Positions 1 to 5,066 of a stretch of 5,066 bases of DNA are shown one piece after another. Numbering within the stretch: the stretch's first letter is position 1; each line of letters opens with the position of its first letter. The DNA comes from Magnetococcales bacterium. GTDB lineage: Bacteria > Pseudomonadota > Magnetococcia > Magnetococcales > Magnetaquicoccaceae. Where the stretch lies: assembly GCA_015229095.1 (NCBI GenBank), contig JADGCE010000082.1, positions 1 through 5,066 on the forward strand. The letters are read 5' to 3'. The position numbers and the translations under genes are program-made. The notes under the pieces are model-generated. The model saw nothing but the letters and a program-made list of their open reading frames with translations. It was not told the origin of the DNA and searched no databases.

Positions 1-35
1 TGGCCAAACTCGTCCAGGTAGGCAATGAAATGCAT
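1..35 (-). CDS. 5' end of a DUF3800-like protein (partial)
   Basis: Only the first eleven codons are in the window, read leftward from an ATG at 35-33. They give MHFIAYLDEFG, and the gene continues past base 1. The aromatic/hydrophobic run followed by Y-L-D-E-(F/S)-G is what I remember at the N-terminus of DUF3800 proteins, a poorly characterised family with a predicted RNase H-like fold, often found near mobile or defence genes. A purine-rich GGAAAGAG lies at 46-39 on the same strand, a little close to the ATG but usable as a ribosome-binding site. The frame is closed upstream by a TGA at 89-87, so no much longer start is available. The gene has the same orientation as the oxidoreductase but is separated from it by about 213 bases holding two hairpins, so it is probably a separate transcription unit. 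Eleven residues cannot prove the family; a chance match remains possible. Confidence 0.45.
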   Translation of the reverse strand, partial: MHFIAYLDEFG

Positions 36-46
36 AAACTCTTTCC

Positions 47-81
47 AAAAATCGCGAAAGCCCGCGCTTGCGCACGGGCTT
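47..81 (-). terminator. Probable intrinsic terminator downstream of ETF-QO
   Basis: On the minus strand a 10-bp stem (5' arm AAGCCCGTGC, 3' arm GCGCGGGCTT) closes a GCAA tetraloop of the GNRA type. It contains one G-U wobble pair. The same position is a C-A mismatch in a plus-strand transcript, which favours the minus strand as the functional one. The stem is followed by TCGCGA and then a run of five T at 51-47. The T-run is offset from the stem by a few bases, which is atypical. It lies about 168 bases beyond the oxidoreductase stop codon and just ahead of the DUF3800-like start. Termination of the oxidoreductase transcript is the simplest reading; a 5'-leader structure for the next gene is an alternative. 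Confidence 0.5.
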
Positions 82-83
82 CG

Positions 84-105
84 GAGTCAGAGCCGCCACT
101 GACTC
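84..105. repeat. Inverted repeat / stem-loop GAGTCAG...CTGACTC
   Basis: Perfect 7-bp arms (84-90 and 99-105) flank an 8-base loop. The repeat sits two bases from the hairpin at 58-81, so a leftward transcript would form two stem-loops in tandem. No T-run follows it on either strand, so alone it is not a standard terminator. It could stabilise the 3' end of the oxidoreductase mRNA or be a protein-binding site. The function is unknown. Confidence 0.45.
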
Positions 106-248
106 AAAGCAGGGCGCGTCTGGTGACATGGTAGCAGGAAAGGCACCGCATTCAAGAAAAAACAGATCCCGGAAGCAATTTTTCCGACACGCGGCCATTG
201 CGGGCGCGCCGTATAACACTCCGGCCCACACAAGAGGCCGATGGCGCC
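106..248. other. Non-coding 3' flank of ETF-QO, nothing recognised
   Basis: This stretch lies between the stop codon of the minus-strand oxidoreductase and the stem-loops. I see no tRNA-like T-arm, no convincing reading frame with a ribosome-binding site, and no long repeat. A short 5-bp inverted repeat (CGGCC at 222-226, GGCCG at 236-240) is within chance expectation in GC-rich DNA. It is most simply the 3' untranslated region of the oxidoreductase transcript. Confidence 0.5.
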
Positions 249-1946
249 TCACATCTCCCGATAACCCGGTCCACTGCCCCCCTGGGGTGGCGTCCAGCGT
301 ATGTTGTCCAGAGGGTCTTTGATATCACAACATTTGCAGTGCAGGCACTGGTCGGCATGCAGACGCAGACCCCATCGCTCCTCCGCCAACGCCCGCAACT
401 CAAAGACCGCCGCCGGGCAAAAACGCAATTCCGGATTGGCAAAACGGTGCCGACCCTCGCGACCGGGGAGATCCGGATCCCCCAACTGCAGATGCACGGG
501 TTGATCTTCGGCATAGTGCAAGCCGCTGGCCGCCAACGCGCTGCTCCGCTCCAGGCTGGGATGGCCCACAGGCGGGGGTGGCAAAGGGGGAGGCTCCCCG
601 GAGAGGCGGGGTTGCAGGCGCTGCCGGTCCCGCTGCCGCCAATGCAGGGTCCAGGGGGAACGGCCCGCCAGGGTGTGTTCCCACAGGGCATTGAGCAGGC
701 CGCTCCACAACCCGCCCCGGAATCCAGGCCGCACATTGCGTACCCGCTGCAGTGCCTGCCCCCAGGAAGAGTGGAGAACGGCCTCGGTATAGTCCTGCAA
801 ACAGCGGGCAGAAAAATCCCGTCGATCGAAGGCGGTCAGGATGGTCTCGGCAGCCAACTGGCCGGAGGCCAGGGCATTGCCGATCCCCTGCAGGGTGGCG
901 GCATTCAAAAAGCCGGCGCTGTCGCCCACCAGCATCCCCCCGGCAAAGGCCAGTTGCGGCAGGCTTTGCCACCCCCCGATGGCCAACGTGCGGGCACCGT
1001 ATCCCAACAGACGGCCAGAGTGCAGATGGGGACGAATCAGCGGATGCTGTTTCCAATGTTGCAGGGCCACAAAAGGGTCCAACAGGGGATGACGATAGTC
1101 CAGATCCACCACCAGCCCCAGAGCCGTGCGGTTGGCACGCGGTCGATAGAGAAAACCACCGCCATGGGCATGCTGCCGCCACGCCGACTCCAGGGGCCAG
1201 CCCAGGGTATGCAACACCGCCCCGGCCTGGCTGTCGGGTGTCTCCCACAGCTCCTTGATGCCCAGGGCATACCGTTGTGGCGAACTGCGCTTGTTCGGAA
1301 TGGCCGCCGCCAACCCCAGGCGACGGATCACCTGGCCGCTGAGAAAGCCTCGACACCCCTCGGCCAGTACGGTGACAGGGGCACGCAGGCAAACCCCCGG
1401 CTGAAACCCCGCCTTGGGCTGCCCGGCCCGATCCCGTCCCAGGTCGCCACTGACCACCCCCACCAACTGTTGCCCCTCCCAGAGCAGAGAGGTGGCGGCA
1501 AAGCCGGGAAAAACATCCACCCCCTGCTGTTCCGCCCGTTCGGCCAACCAGCGACAGAGCAGACCCAACGATACCATGCGAGCGGCTCCATGACGACCAC
1601 CCTGATCGTGCCGCCATTCCCGCAATAACGGCAACGGATGGGCCTGCTGACGGCGCAAAAGCCAGAGAGACTCCTCCAGCACCGGGCTCTCCAGCGGGGC
1701 TGCCCCGGCTCCCCCAGCCGTCGTCGACTGTTCGTCCCAGTCAGGCAACAGGGCCGTCAACAGGGCCGGATCCACCAGCGCACCGGCCAGAAGATGGTCG
1801 CCGATCCGGGCCGCTTTTTCCAGCACACCCACCGACAACGCCTGACCCCGCAAACGGCCAAGCCTGCGCAGGTGCAAAGCGGTGGCCAGCCCGGCCGGCC
1901 CCGCCCCCACAACCAACACATCGAATGTCAACGTCTCCACCGACAT
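249..1946 (-). CDS. etfQO: Electron transfer flavoprotein:ubiquinone oxidoreductase (ETF-QO)
   Basis: This membrane-associated flavoprotein takes electrons from reduced ETF and passes them to ubiquinone, linking fatty-acid and amino-acid oxidation to the respiratory chain. The 565-residue product is full length for the family. The N-terminal FAD-binding dinucleotide fold carries GAGPAG at residues 14-19, and a second FAD-contacting segment, GDSAGF, is at about 341-345. The HGGGFLYR segment (261-268) matches the conserved glycine-rich stretch that lies against the quinone site in studied homologues. The C-terminal ferredoxin-like part has Cys510, Cys534, Cys537 and Cys540 placed as the [4Fe-4S] ligands, followed by CDIKDP and the usual GG-x-GP-x-Y ending. 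Cys539 is an additional cysteine between ligands. I chose ATG at 1946 because GGGAG lies about 10 bases upstream and the FAD fold starts right after it. A GTG at 1973 would add nine residues without a clear ribosome-binding site. No etfAB genes are visible nearby. A central signature segment is diverged (see findings). Confidence 0.95.
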   Translation of the reverse strand: MSVETLTFDVLVVGAGPAGLATALHLRRLGRLRGQALSVGVLEKAARIGDHLLAGALVDPALLTALLPDWDEQSTTAGGAGAAPLESPVLEESLWLLRRQQAHPLPLLREWRHDQGGRHGAARMVSLGLLCRWLAERAEQQGVDVFPGFAATSLLWEGQQLVGVVSGDLGRDRAGQPKAGFQPGVCLRAPVTVLAEGCRGFLSGQVIRRLGLAAAIPNKRSSPQRYALGIKELWETPDSQAGAVLHTLGWPLESAWRQHAHGGGFLYRPRANRTALGLVVDLDYRHPLLDPFVALQHWKQHPLIRPHLHSGRLLGYGARTLAIGGWQSLPQLAFAGGMLVGDSAGFLNAATLQGIGNALASGQLAAETILTAFDRRDFSARCLQDYTEAVLHSSWGQALQRVRNVRPGFRGGLWSGLLNALWEHTLAGRSPWTLHWRQRDRQRLQPRLSGEPPPLPPPPVGHPSLERSSALAASGLHYAEDQPVHLQLGDPDLPGREGRHRFANPELRFCPAAVFELRALAEERWGLRLHADQCLHCKCCDIKDPLDNIRWTPPQGGSGPGYREM

Positions 1947-2021
1947 GGTCCAGGTTCTCCCTGTCACCGCCACGAATATGCCCGCACACCGAAGAGGAAC
2001 GGTTGTTTTTGCAGAGTTGTC

Positions 2022-2036
2022 CTGTTACGTTAACAG
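2022..2036. promoter_or_regulatory. 15-bp palindrome CTGTTA-CGT-TAACAG, possible operator
   Basis: Two perfect 6-base arms (2022-2027 and 2031-2036) flank a 3-base spacer, a geometry common for homodimeric helix-turn-helix regulators. It lies about 76 bases upstream of the oxidoreductase start and 116 upstream of the epimerase start, so it could influence either direction. It overlaps the weak -10 candidate at 2026-2031. No regulator gene is in the window, and a 6+6 palindrome can arise by chance, so this is a candidate only. Confidence 0.35.
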
Positions 2037-2091
2037 ATCGAGCCGATTGCTGCGTCTGTTCCCTGGTCTCATCACCCACAGCCGCCTGCCG

Positions 2092-2115
2092 GAGAGGACA
2101 CACCGTTGTCCTATC
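2092..2115. repeat. Inverted repeat AGGACA-CACCGT-TGTCCT in epimerase leader
   Basis: Perfect 6-base arms at 2095-2100 and 2107-2112 surround a 6-base loop. After one mismatch (2094/2113) two more pairs extend the stem to 2092 and 2115. It ends about 36 bases before the epimerase ATG. It may be a hairpin in the 5' leader or a protein-binding site. Its right arm is part of the 8-mer GTTGTCCT (2105-2112), which also occurs at 2016-2023 beside the palindrome at 2022-2036. Confidence 0.35.
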
Positions 2116-2131
2116 ATCATTTTACCAACGG
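2103..2131 (+). promoter_or_regulatory. Possible leader hairpin CCGTTG...CAACGG upstream of the RBS
   Basis: The 6-base arms at 2103-2108 and 2126-2131 are perfectly complementary across a 17-base loop. The 3' arm ends five bases before the AGGAG ribosome-binding site at 2136-2140. The left arm overlaps the loop and right arm of the inverted repeat at 2092-2115, so the two structures cannot form together. Six base pairs over a 17-base loop is weak evidence taken alone. Confidence 0.22.
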
Positions 2132-2135
2132 GAAA

Positions 2136-2140
2136 AGGAG
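2136..2140 (+). promoter_or_regulatory. Ribosome-binding site AGGAG for the epimerase
   Basis: AGGAG lies 11 bases before ATG 2152 and fixes that start. An in-frame TTG at 2143 is only two bases from this site and is unlikely to be used. The open frame extends upstream to 1882, but that part would overlap the divergent oxidoreductase start and has no similar ribosome-binding site. Confidence 0.7.
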
Positions 2141-2151
2141 TATTGTCGCCC

Positions 2152-3174
2152 ATGCAAGCAAAATCTATCGCCGTGGTGACCGGCGGTGCCGGATTTATCG
2201 GCAGTCACATGGTGGATCGCCTGTTGCGGGAGGGATATACGGTGCGGGTCGTGGACAATCTGACCGGCGGTCGTCTCTCCAACCTGGCCCACCTGGAGCG
2301 CACAGCCGACTTCAGCCTGGAAGAGTGCGATATACGGGATTTATCCCCCGACAGCAGCGTTTTCAGCGATGTCAGCTATGTGTTTCATTTTGCAGGCATA
2401 GGCGACATTGTCCCCTCCATCGAACAGCCGATTGACTATATGGCGACCAATGTGCAGGGCACCGTGCGCGTCCTGGAAGCGGCCCGCCACGGAGGGCGTG
2501 CAACCCTCAAGCGTTTTGTCTATGCGGCCTCCTCCTCCTGTTACGGTTTGGCAGAGACCCCGACGCGGGAAGATTATCCCATGCAACCCCAATATCCCTA
2601 TGCGTTGAGCAAATACCAGGGAGAACAGGTGGTGTTGCACTGGGGCCAGGTCTACGATATGCCCGTCAACTCCATGCGCATTTTTAACGCCTATGGACCA
2701 CGGGTACGGACCACCGGAGCCTATGGCGCGGTATTCGGGGTCTTTTTCCGGCAAAAACTGGCGGGCAAGCCCTATACCGTGGTGGGAGATGGCACCCAGA
2801 CACGGGATTTTATCTATGTCACCGATGTGGCAGAGGCCTTTTTCCTGGCGGCGCACCATCCCCATCTCGGCGAAATTTATAATATCGGGGCGGACAAACC
2901 CCAATCTGTCCTGCATCTGGTGGAGTTGCTGGGGGGGTCGGTGGCCAACGGCGATGTGGTCTTTTTGCCCAAACGCCCAGGGGAACCGGATTGCACCTGG
3001 GCCAACACCGAAAAAATCACCCGTCTGTTGGGCTGGAAGCCCTCCGTGGATTTTAAAACCGGCGTCTCCATCATGCTGCAGGACATCGACAAATGGCAGG
3101 ATGCCCCGTTGTGGGATGCCGACAGCATTGCCAAGGCCACCGCGACATGGTTCCGGCATATGGACAAAAAATAA
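2152..3174 (+). CDS. NAD-dependent epimerase/dehydratase, sugar-nucleotide 4-epimerase-like
   Basis: This is a 340-residue cytoplasmic extended short-chain dehydrogenase/reductase, the usual size for UDP-hexose 4-epimerases. The N-terminus has the Rossmann NAD site TGGAGFIGSH (10-19), followed by an acidic residue (Asp35, in VVDN) that favours NAD over NADP. The active-site serines are in SSSCYG (127-132), and the catalytic Tyr150 and Lys154 form YALSK. The substrate-domain motif DGTQTRDFIYVTDV (213-226) is typical of GalE/WbpP-like enzymes. The C-terminal tail with W315, W321 and W333 resembles a subgroup commonly annotated simply as NAD-dependent epimerase in polysaccharide gene sets. It probably interconverts a UDP-sugar for lipopolysaccharide or exopolysaccharide synthesis; the exact substrate, and whether it epimerises or dehydrates, cannot be read here. 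ATG 2152 is supported by AGGAG at 2136-2140. The stop codon is three bases before the tamA-like gene, indicating one operon. Confidence 0.9.
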   Translation: MQAKSIAVVTGGAGFIGSHMVDRLLREGYTVRVVDNLTGGRLSNLAHLERTADFSLEECDIRDLSPDSSVFSDVSYVFHFAGIGDIVPSIEQPIDYMATNVQGTVRVLEAARHGGRATLKRFVYAASSSCYGLAETPTREDYPMQPQYPYALSKYQGEQVVLHWGQVYDMPVNSMRIFNAYGPRVRTTGAYGAVFGVFFRQKLAGKPYTVVGDGTQTRDFIYVTDVAEAFFLAAHHPHLGEIYNIGADKPQSVLHLVELLGGSVANGDVVFLPKRPGEPDCTWANTEKITRLLGWKPSVDFKTGVSIMLQDIDKWQDAPLWDADSIAKATATWFRHMDKK

Positions 3175-3177
3175 TCC

Positions 3178-5066
3178 ATGAGCATTGCGCACCGGTGGGG
3201 CCCTCTGCTGTGGGCATGGATCATCCTGTGGAGCCTTTGGCCGGCCCCTGTGCGTGGGACGGAAGGGGAGGAGATCCCCTATGTGGTGCTGTTTGCCGGT
3301 CTGGAGCAACCAGAAACCAGCACCCTGGAGCCCTTGCTGCGGACCGCCAGCCTCTGCGAGCAGGAAAAAGCATCTCCCCCCGCCAACCGCTCGATTTTGC
3401 TGCACCGTGTCAAGCAGGATGAGGCCGTGCTGGTCGGAGCCTTGCGCTCACGGGGCTATTTTGCCGCGCAGGTCACCGCTGCCATCACCCATGACAGCAG
3501 CACGGAGAACACCCCGGCACAGATCCTCTTTACGGTGGATGCGGGCCCCCTGTATCACTGGGGTCATATCGAGATCCAAGTGCTGCCGCCCGACGACAGC
3601 GGCGCGTTGCATCCACCCGCCGACGGGGAACCAGCGCCGGTGGCCACCCCGGAACCACCCCCAACTGCGGAAAACGCCGCCTTTGTCATCCCCACCGCCG
3701 CCGCACTCTCCTTGACCCCCGGTGAAGAGGCCATCGCCCGGAAGGTCTTTGCCGCCGAGGAGCACCTGTTGCAGGAGGCCAAAAAGCAGGGCTTTGCCTT
3801 CGCCAAACTCGCCAAACGGCACACCCAGGTGGATCATGACCGGCACACGTTGGATCTGCACCTGCGTATCGAGGTGGGTCCACGGGTGTGGCTCGGTGCC
3901 GTCCAACTGACGGGCACCGAACAGATTGCCACCGACTATCTGCGCAAACGTATCCCCTGGCCCACGGAACAGCCGACAGAGCCCATCCCCTTTCATCCCC
4001 AACGGATAGAGGAACTCCGCCACGCCATGATGGGCACCGGACTGTTCAATGCCGTGCGCATCCACATCAACCCCGAAGCCGATGCGCAGGGTCTGCATCC
4101 GATCCACGTCGATCTGAGCCAGCGCAAACACCGTTCGGTGGGGGCAGGGATCGGCTACAGTACCGGCACCGGTGCCAAAGTGGCGGCCAACTGGGAAAAT
4201 CGCAATCTGTTCGAGTCTGGCGAAACGGTGCAGGTCAAGGGTGCGGCGGCCATGAATCTGCTGCATCTGGAGAGCGCATTCGGCAAACCGGATTTTTTGC
4301 AGATGCAACAAAAGCTGTTGATCTCGGCCAGTCTGGATAAGGAAGATACCGAAGCCTTTTACAAGGATTCCTTTGGGGTGGATGCAGGTCTGAGCAGACC
4401 CCTGGCCCCCCAGTTGGAACTCTCGTACGGGGTAGGCTACCGTCTGGCCAATGAGAAAGATCGCAGCGGTCGCCAACAGGAAAAATTGTTCGGCCTCATT
4501 TCAACACCGGTCAAAATGAGTTGGGATCGGCGTGACAACCTGCTGGAGCCCGGCCACGGCTGGTATCTGAATCTCCTGGGGGCCGGCATTGCCGACACCC
4601 TGGACTCAGGGGTCTGGTTTGGCAAATTTTCTGGTCAATACCGCCGTTACTATACCCTGCCCAGTCTGCCCGAACTGGTGCTGGCCGGTCGGATCGGGGC
4701 CGGGACCATTCTGGGCAGCAGTCGGGAAAATGTACCCGCCGACGAACGCTTTCTGGTCGGCGGCGGCGGTTCGGTACGGGGCTATGGTTTCCAGATGGCC
4801 GGAGAGGTGGACAAAAACAACAAACCCCTGGGGGGACGTTCCCAACTGGAATTTTCGGCAGAAAGCCGCCTGCAGGCCACCGATTCCCTGGGCATGGTGC
4901 TGTTTCTCGACGGTGGACGGGCCTTTGTCGCCTCCCTGCCGGAAGACAACGAGCCGCTGCTGCTGGGCGCAGGCGGCGGCATCCGCTACAAAACACCGAT
5001 TGGACCGTTGCGTCTGGATGTGGGCACGCCGTTGCACCGCCGCCCGGTGGTGGATGACCCCTACCA
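3178..5066 (+). CDS. tamA: TamA-like Omp85-family outer membrane protein (3' end cut off)
   Basis: The frame is open from ATG 3178 to the window edge, giving 629 residues with no stop codon. TamA, with inner-membrane TamB, forms the translocation and assembly module acting in outer-membrane protein and envelope biogenesis. Residues 1 to about 27 look like a signal peptide with a Trp-rich hydrophobic core (LLWAWIILWSLW, 10-21). Three POTRA domains follow, at roughly 28-120 (with LRSRGYF at 89-95), 126-236 and 238-316. A 16-strand-type beta-barrel region starts near 320. Barrel signatures are D-x-RDN-x-L-x-P-x-x-GW (450-462), the VRGY lid-loop motif (533-536) and the C-terminal stretch GIRYKTPIGPLRLD (601-614) with PLHRR (618-622). 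The end resembles the last barrel strands of TamA, so probably only about 10-20 residues are missing. It is longer than E. coli TamA (577 residues), partly because of a proline-rich insert at about 137-166. No clear ribosome-binding site precedes the ATG; the start lies three bases after the epimerase stop, suggesting translational coupling. Confidence 0.92.
   Translation, partial: MSIAHRWGPLLWAWIILWSLWPAPVRGTEGEEIPYVVLFAGLEQPETSTLEPLLRTASLCEQEKASPPANRSILLHRVKQDEAVLVGALRSRGYFAAQVTAAITHDSSTENTPAQILFTVDAGPLYHWGHIEIQVLPPDDSGALHPPADGEPAPVATPEPPPTAENAAFVIPTAAALSLTPGEEAIARKVFAAEEHLLQEAKKQGFAFAKLAKRHTQVDHDRHTLDLHLRIEVGPRVWLGAVQLTGTEQIATDYLRKRIPWPTEQPTEPIPFHPQRIEELRHAMMGTGLFNAVRIHINPEADAQGLHPIHVDLSQRKHRSVGAGIGYSTGTGAKVAANWENRNLFESGETVQVKGAAAMNLLHLESAFGKPDFLQMQQKLLISASLDKEDTEAFYKDSFGVDAGLSRPLAPQLELSYGVGYRLANEKDRSGRQQEKLFGLISTPVKMSWDRRDNLLEPGHGWYLNLLGAGIADTLDSGVWFGKFSGQYRRYYTLPSLPELVLAGRIGAGTILGSSRENVPADERFLVGGGGSVRGYGFQMAGEVDKNNKPLGGRSQLEFSAESRLQATDSLGMVLFLDGGRAFVASLPEDNEPLLLGAGGGIRYKTPIGPLRLDVGTPLHRRPVVDDPY

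Larger units (their letters stand above)
1947..2151. promoter_or_regulatory. Divergent intergenic region between ETF-QO and epimerase
   Basis: These 205 bases separate two start codons pointing away from each other, so promoters for both the oxidoreductase and the epimerase-tamA pair should lie here. It is less GC-rich in the middle (about 2001-2040) than the coding flanks. I could not find a convincing -35/-10 pair on either strand. The best plus-strand candidate, TTGTTT at 2003-2008 with TACGTT at 2026-2031 (17-base spacing), matches the sigma-70 consensus at only three of six positions per box. The region contains three inverted repeats, listed separately. Confidence 0.6.

Noticed and set aside
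61..248. Possible tRNA or small RNA in the left intergenic region
   Set aside because: No T-arm consensus, acceptor stem or CCA-like end was found on either strand; the stem-loops fit a terminator or leader better.
68..322. 84-codon plus-strand frame over the 3' flank of ETF-QO
   Set aside because: It spans both stem-loops and runs antisense into the conserved ETF-QO C-terminus. The product is unrecognisable and it has no convincing ribosome-binding site.
152..736. 194-codon minus-strand open frame overlapping the ETF-QO 3' end in another frame
   Set aside because: The product is rich in Cys, Arg and Gly without a domain, and the overlapping ETF-QO frame carries the conserved Fe-S motif.
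198..1628. 476-codon plus-strand open frame opposite ETF-QO
   Set aside because: It lies wholly antisense to a well-conserved full-length protein. Its translation is low-complexity (rich in Gln, Pro, Gly, Arg) with no recognisable domain, as expected from a GC-rich complementary strand.
1746..1769. Direct repeat CAACAGGGCCG occurring twice in tandem with a short spacer
   Set aside because: It encodes a conserved leucine-rich part of ETF-QO (LLTALLPDW); the repetition follows from the amino-acid sequence.
1882..2151. N-terminal extension of the epimerase upstream of ATG 2152
   Set aside because: The extension would overlap the divergent ETF-QO start, precede the clear AGGAG site and lie ahead of the Rossmann motif, which already sits at the normal position from ATG 2152.
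2341..3405. 354-codon minus-strand open frame opposite the epimerase and the start of tamA
   Set aside because: It crosses two real genes on the opposite strand, and its translation resembles no family; a codon-usage shadow.
3448..4476. 342-codon minus-strand open frame opposite tamA
   Set aside because: It is antisense to the POTRA and early barrel regions. It is Gly/His/Gln-rich without motifs, so it is judged a shadow.

Overview
This is a GC-rich, densely packed bacterial window, almost certainly from a Gram-negative proteobacterium. It encodes an outer-membrane Omp85-family protein (TamA) and an ETF:ubiquinone oxidoreductase of the respiratory chain. The TamA POTRA region, from memory, reads most like alphaproteobacterial TamA proteins. 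An alphaproteobacterium or a related lineage such as the Magnetococcia is therefore plausible, but this is inference and the species cannot be read from the window.

Layout, left to right. Bases 1-35 carry the first eleven codons of a minus-strand gene whose N-terminus resembles DUF3800 proteins; the rest lies outside the window. Bases 36-248 are non-coding and hold two adjacent stem-loops. One (58-81, with a T-run down to 47) is oriented as a terminator for the gene on its right. Bases 249-1946 (minus) are a full-length ETF:ubiquinone oxidoreductase with its FAD site and C-terminal [4Fe-4S] cysteines. Bases 1947-2151 are a divergent intergenic region with three inverted repeats. Bases 2152-3174 (plus) are an extended-SDR NAD-dependent sugar-nucleotide epimerase. 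It is followed after only 3 bases by a tamA-like gene from 3178 that runs, without a stop codon, off the right edge at 5066.

How the genes relate. The oxidoreductase passes electrons from the soluble flavoprotein ETF (fatty-acid and amino-acid oxidation) into the quinone pool. Its etfAB partners are not in the window. The epimerase and tamA appear translationally coupled and both concern the cell envelope: the epimerase would supply a sugar nucleotide for surface polysaccharide, and TamA belongs to the translocation and assembly module of the outer membrane. A tamB gene would be expected beyond the right edge.

Most of the window is recognisable core metabolism and envelope biogenesis, and I found no convincing new system. 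The points that merit a look are the altered signature segment of the oxidoreductase, the proline-rich insert in TamA POTRA2, the epimerase-tamA coupling, the competing hairpins ahead of the epimerase, and the two stem-loops in front of the DUF3800-like gene.
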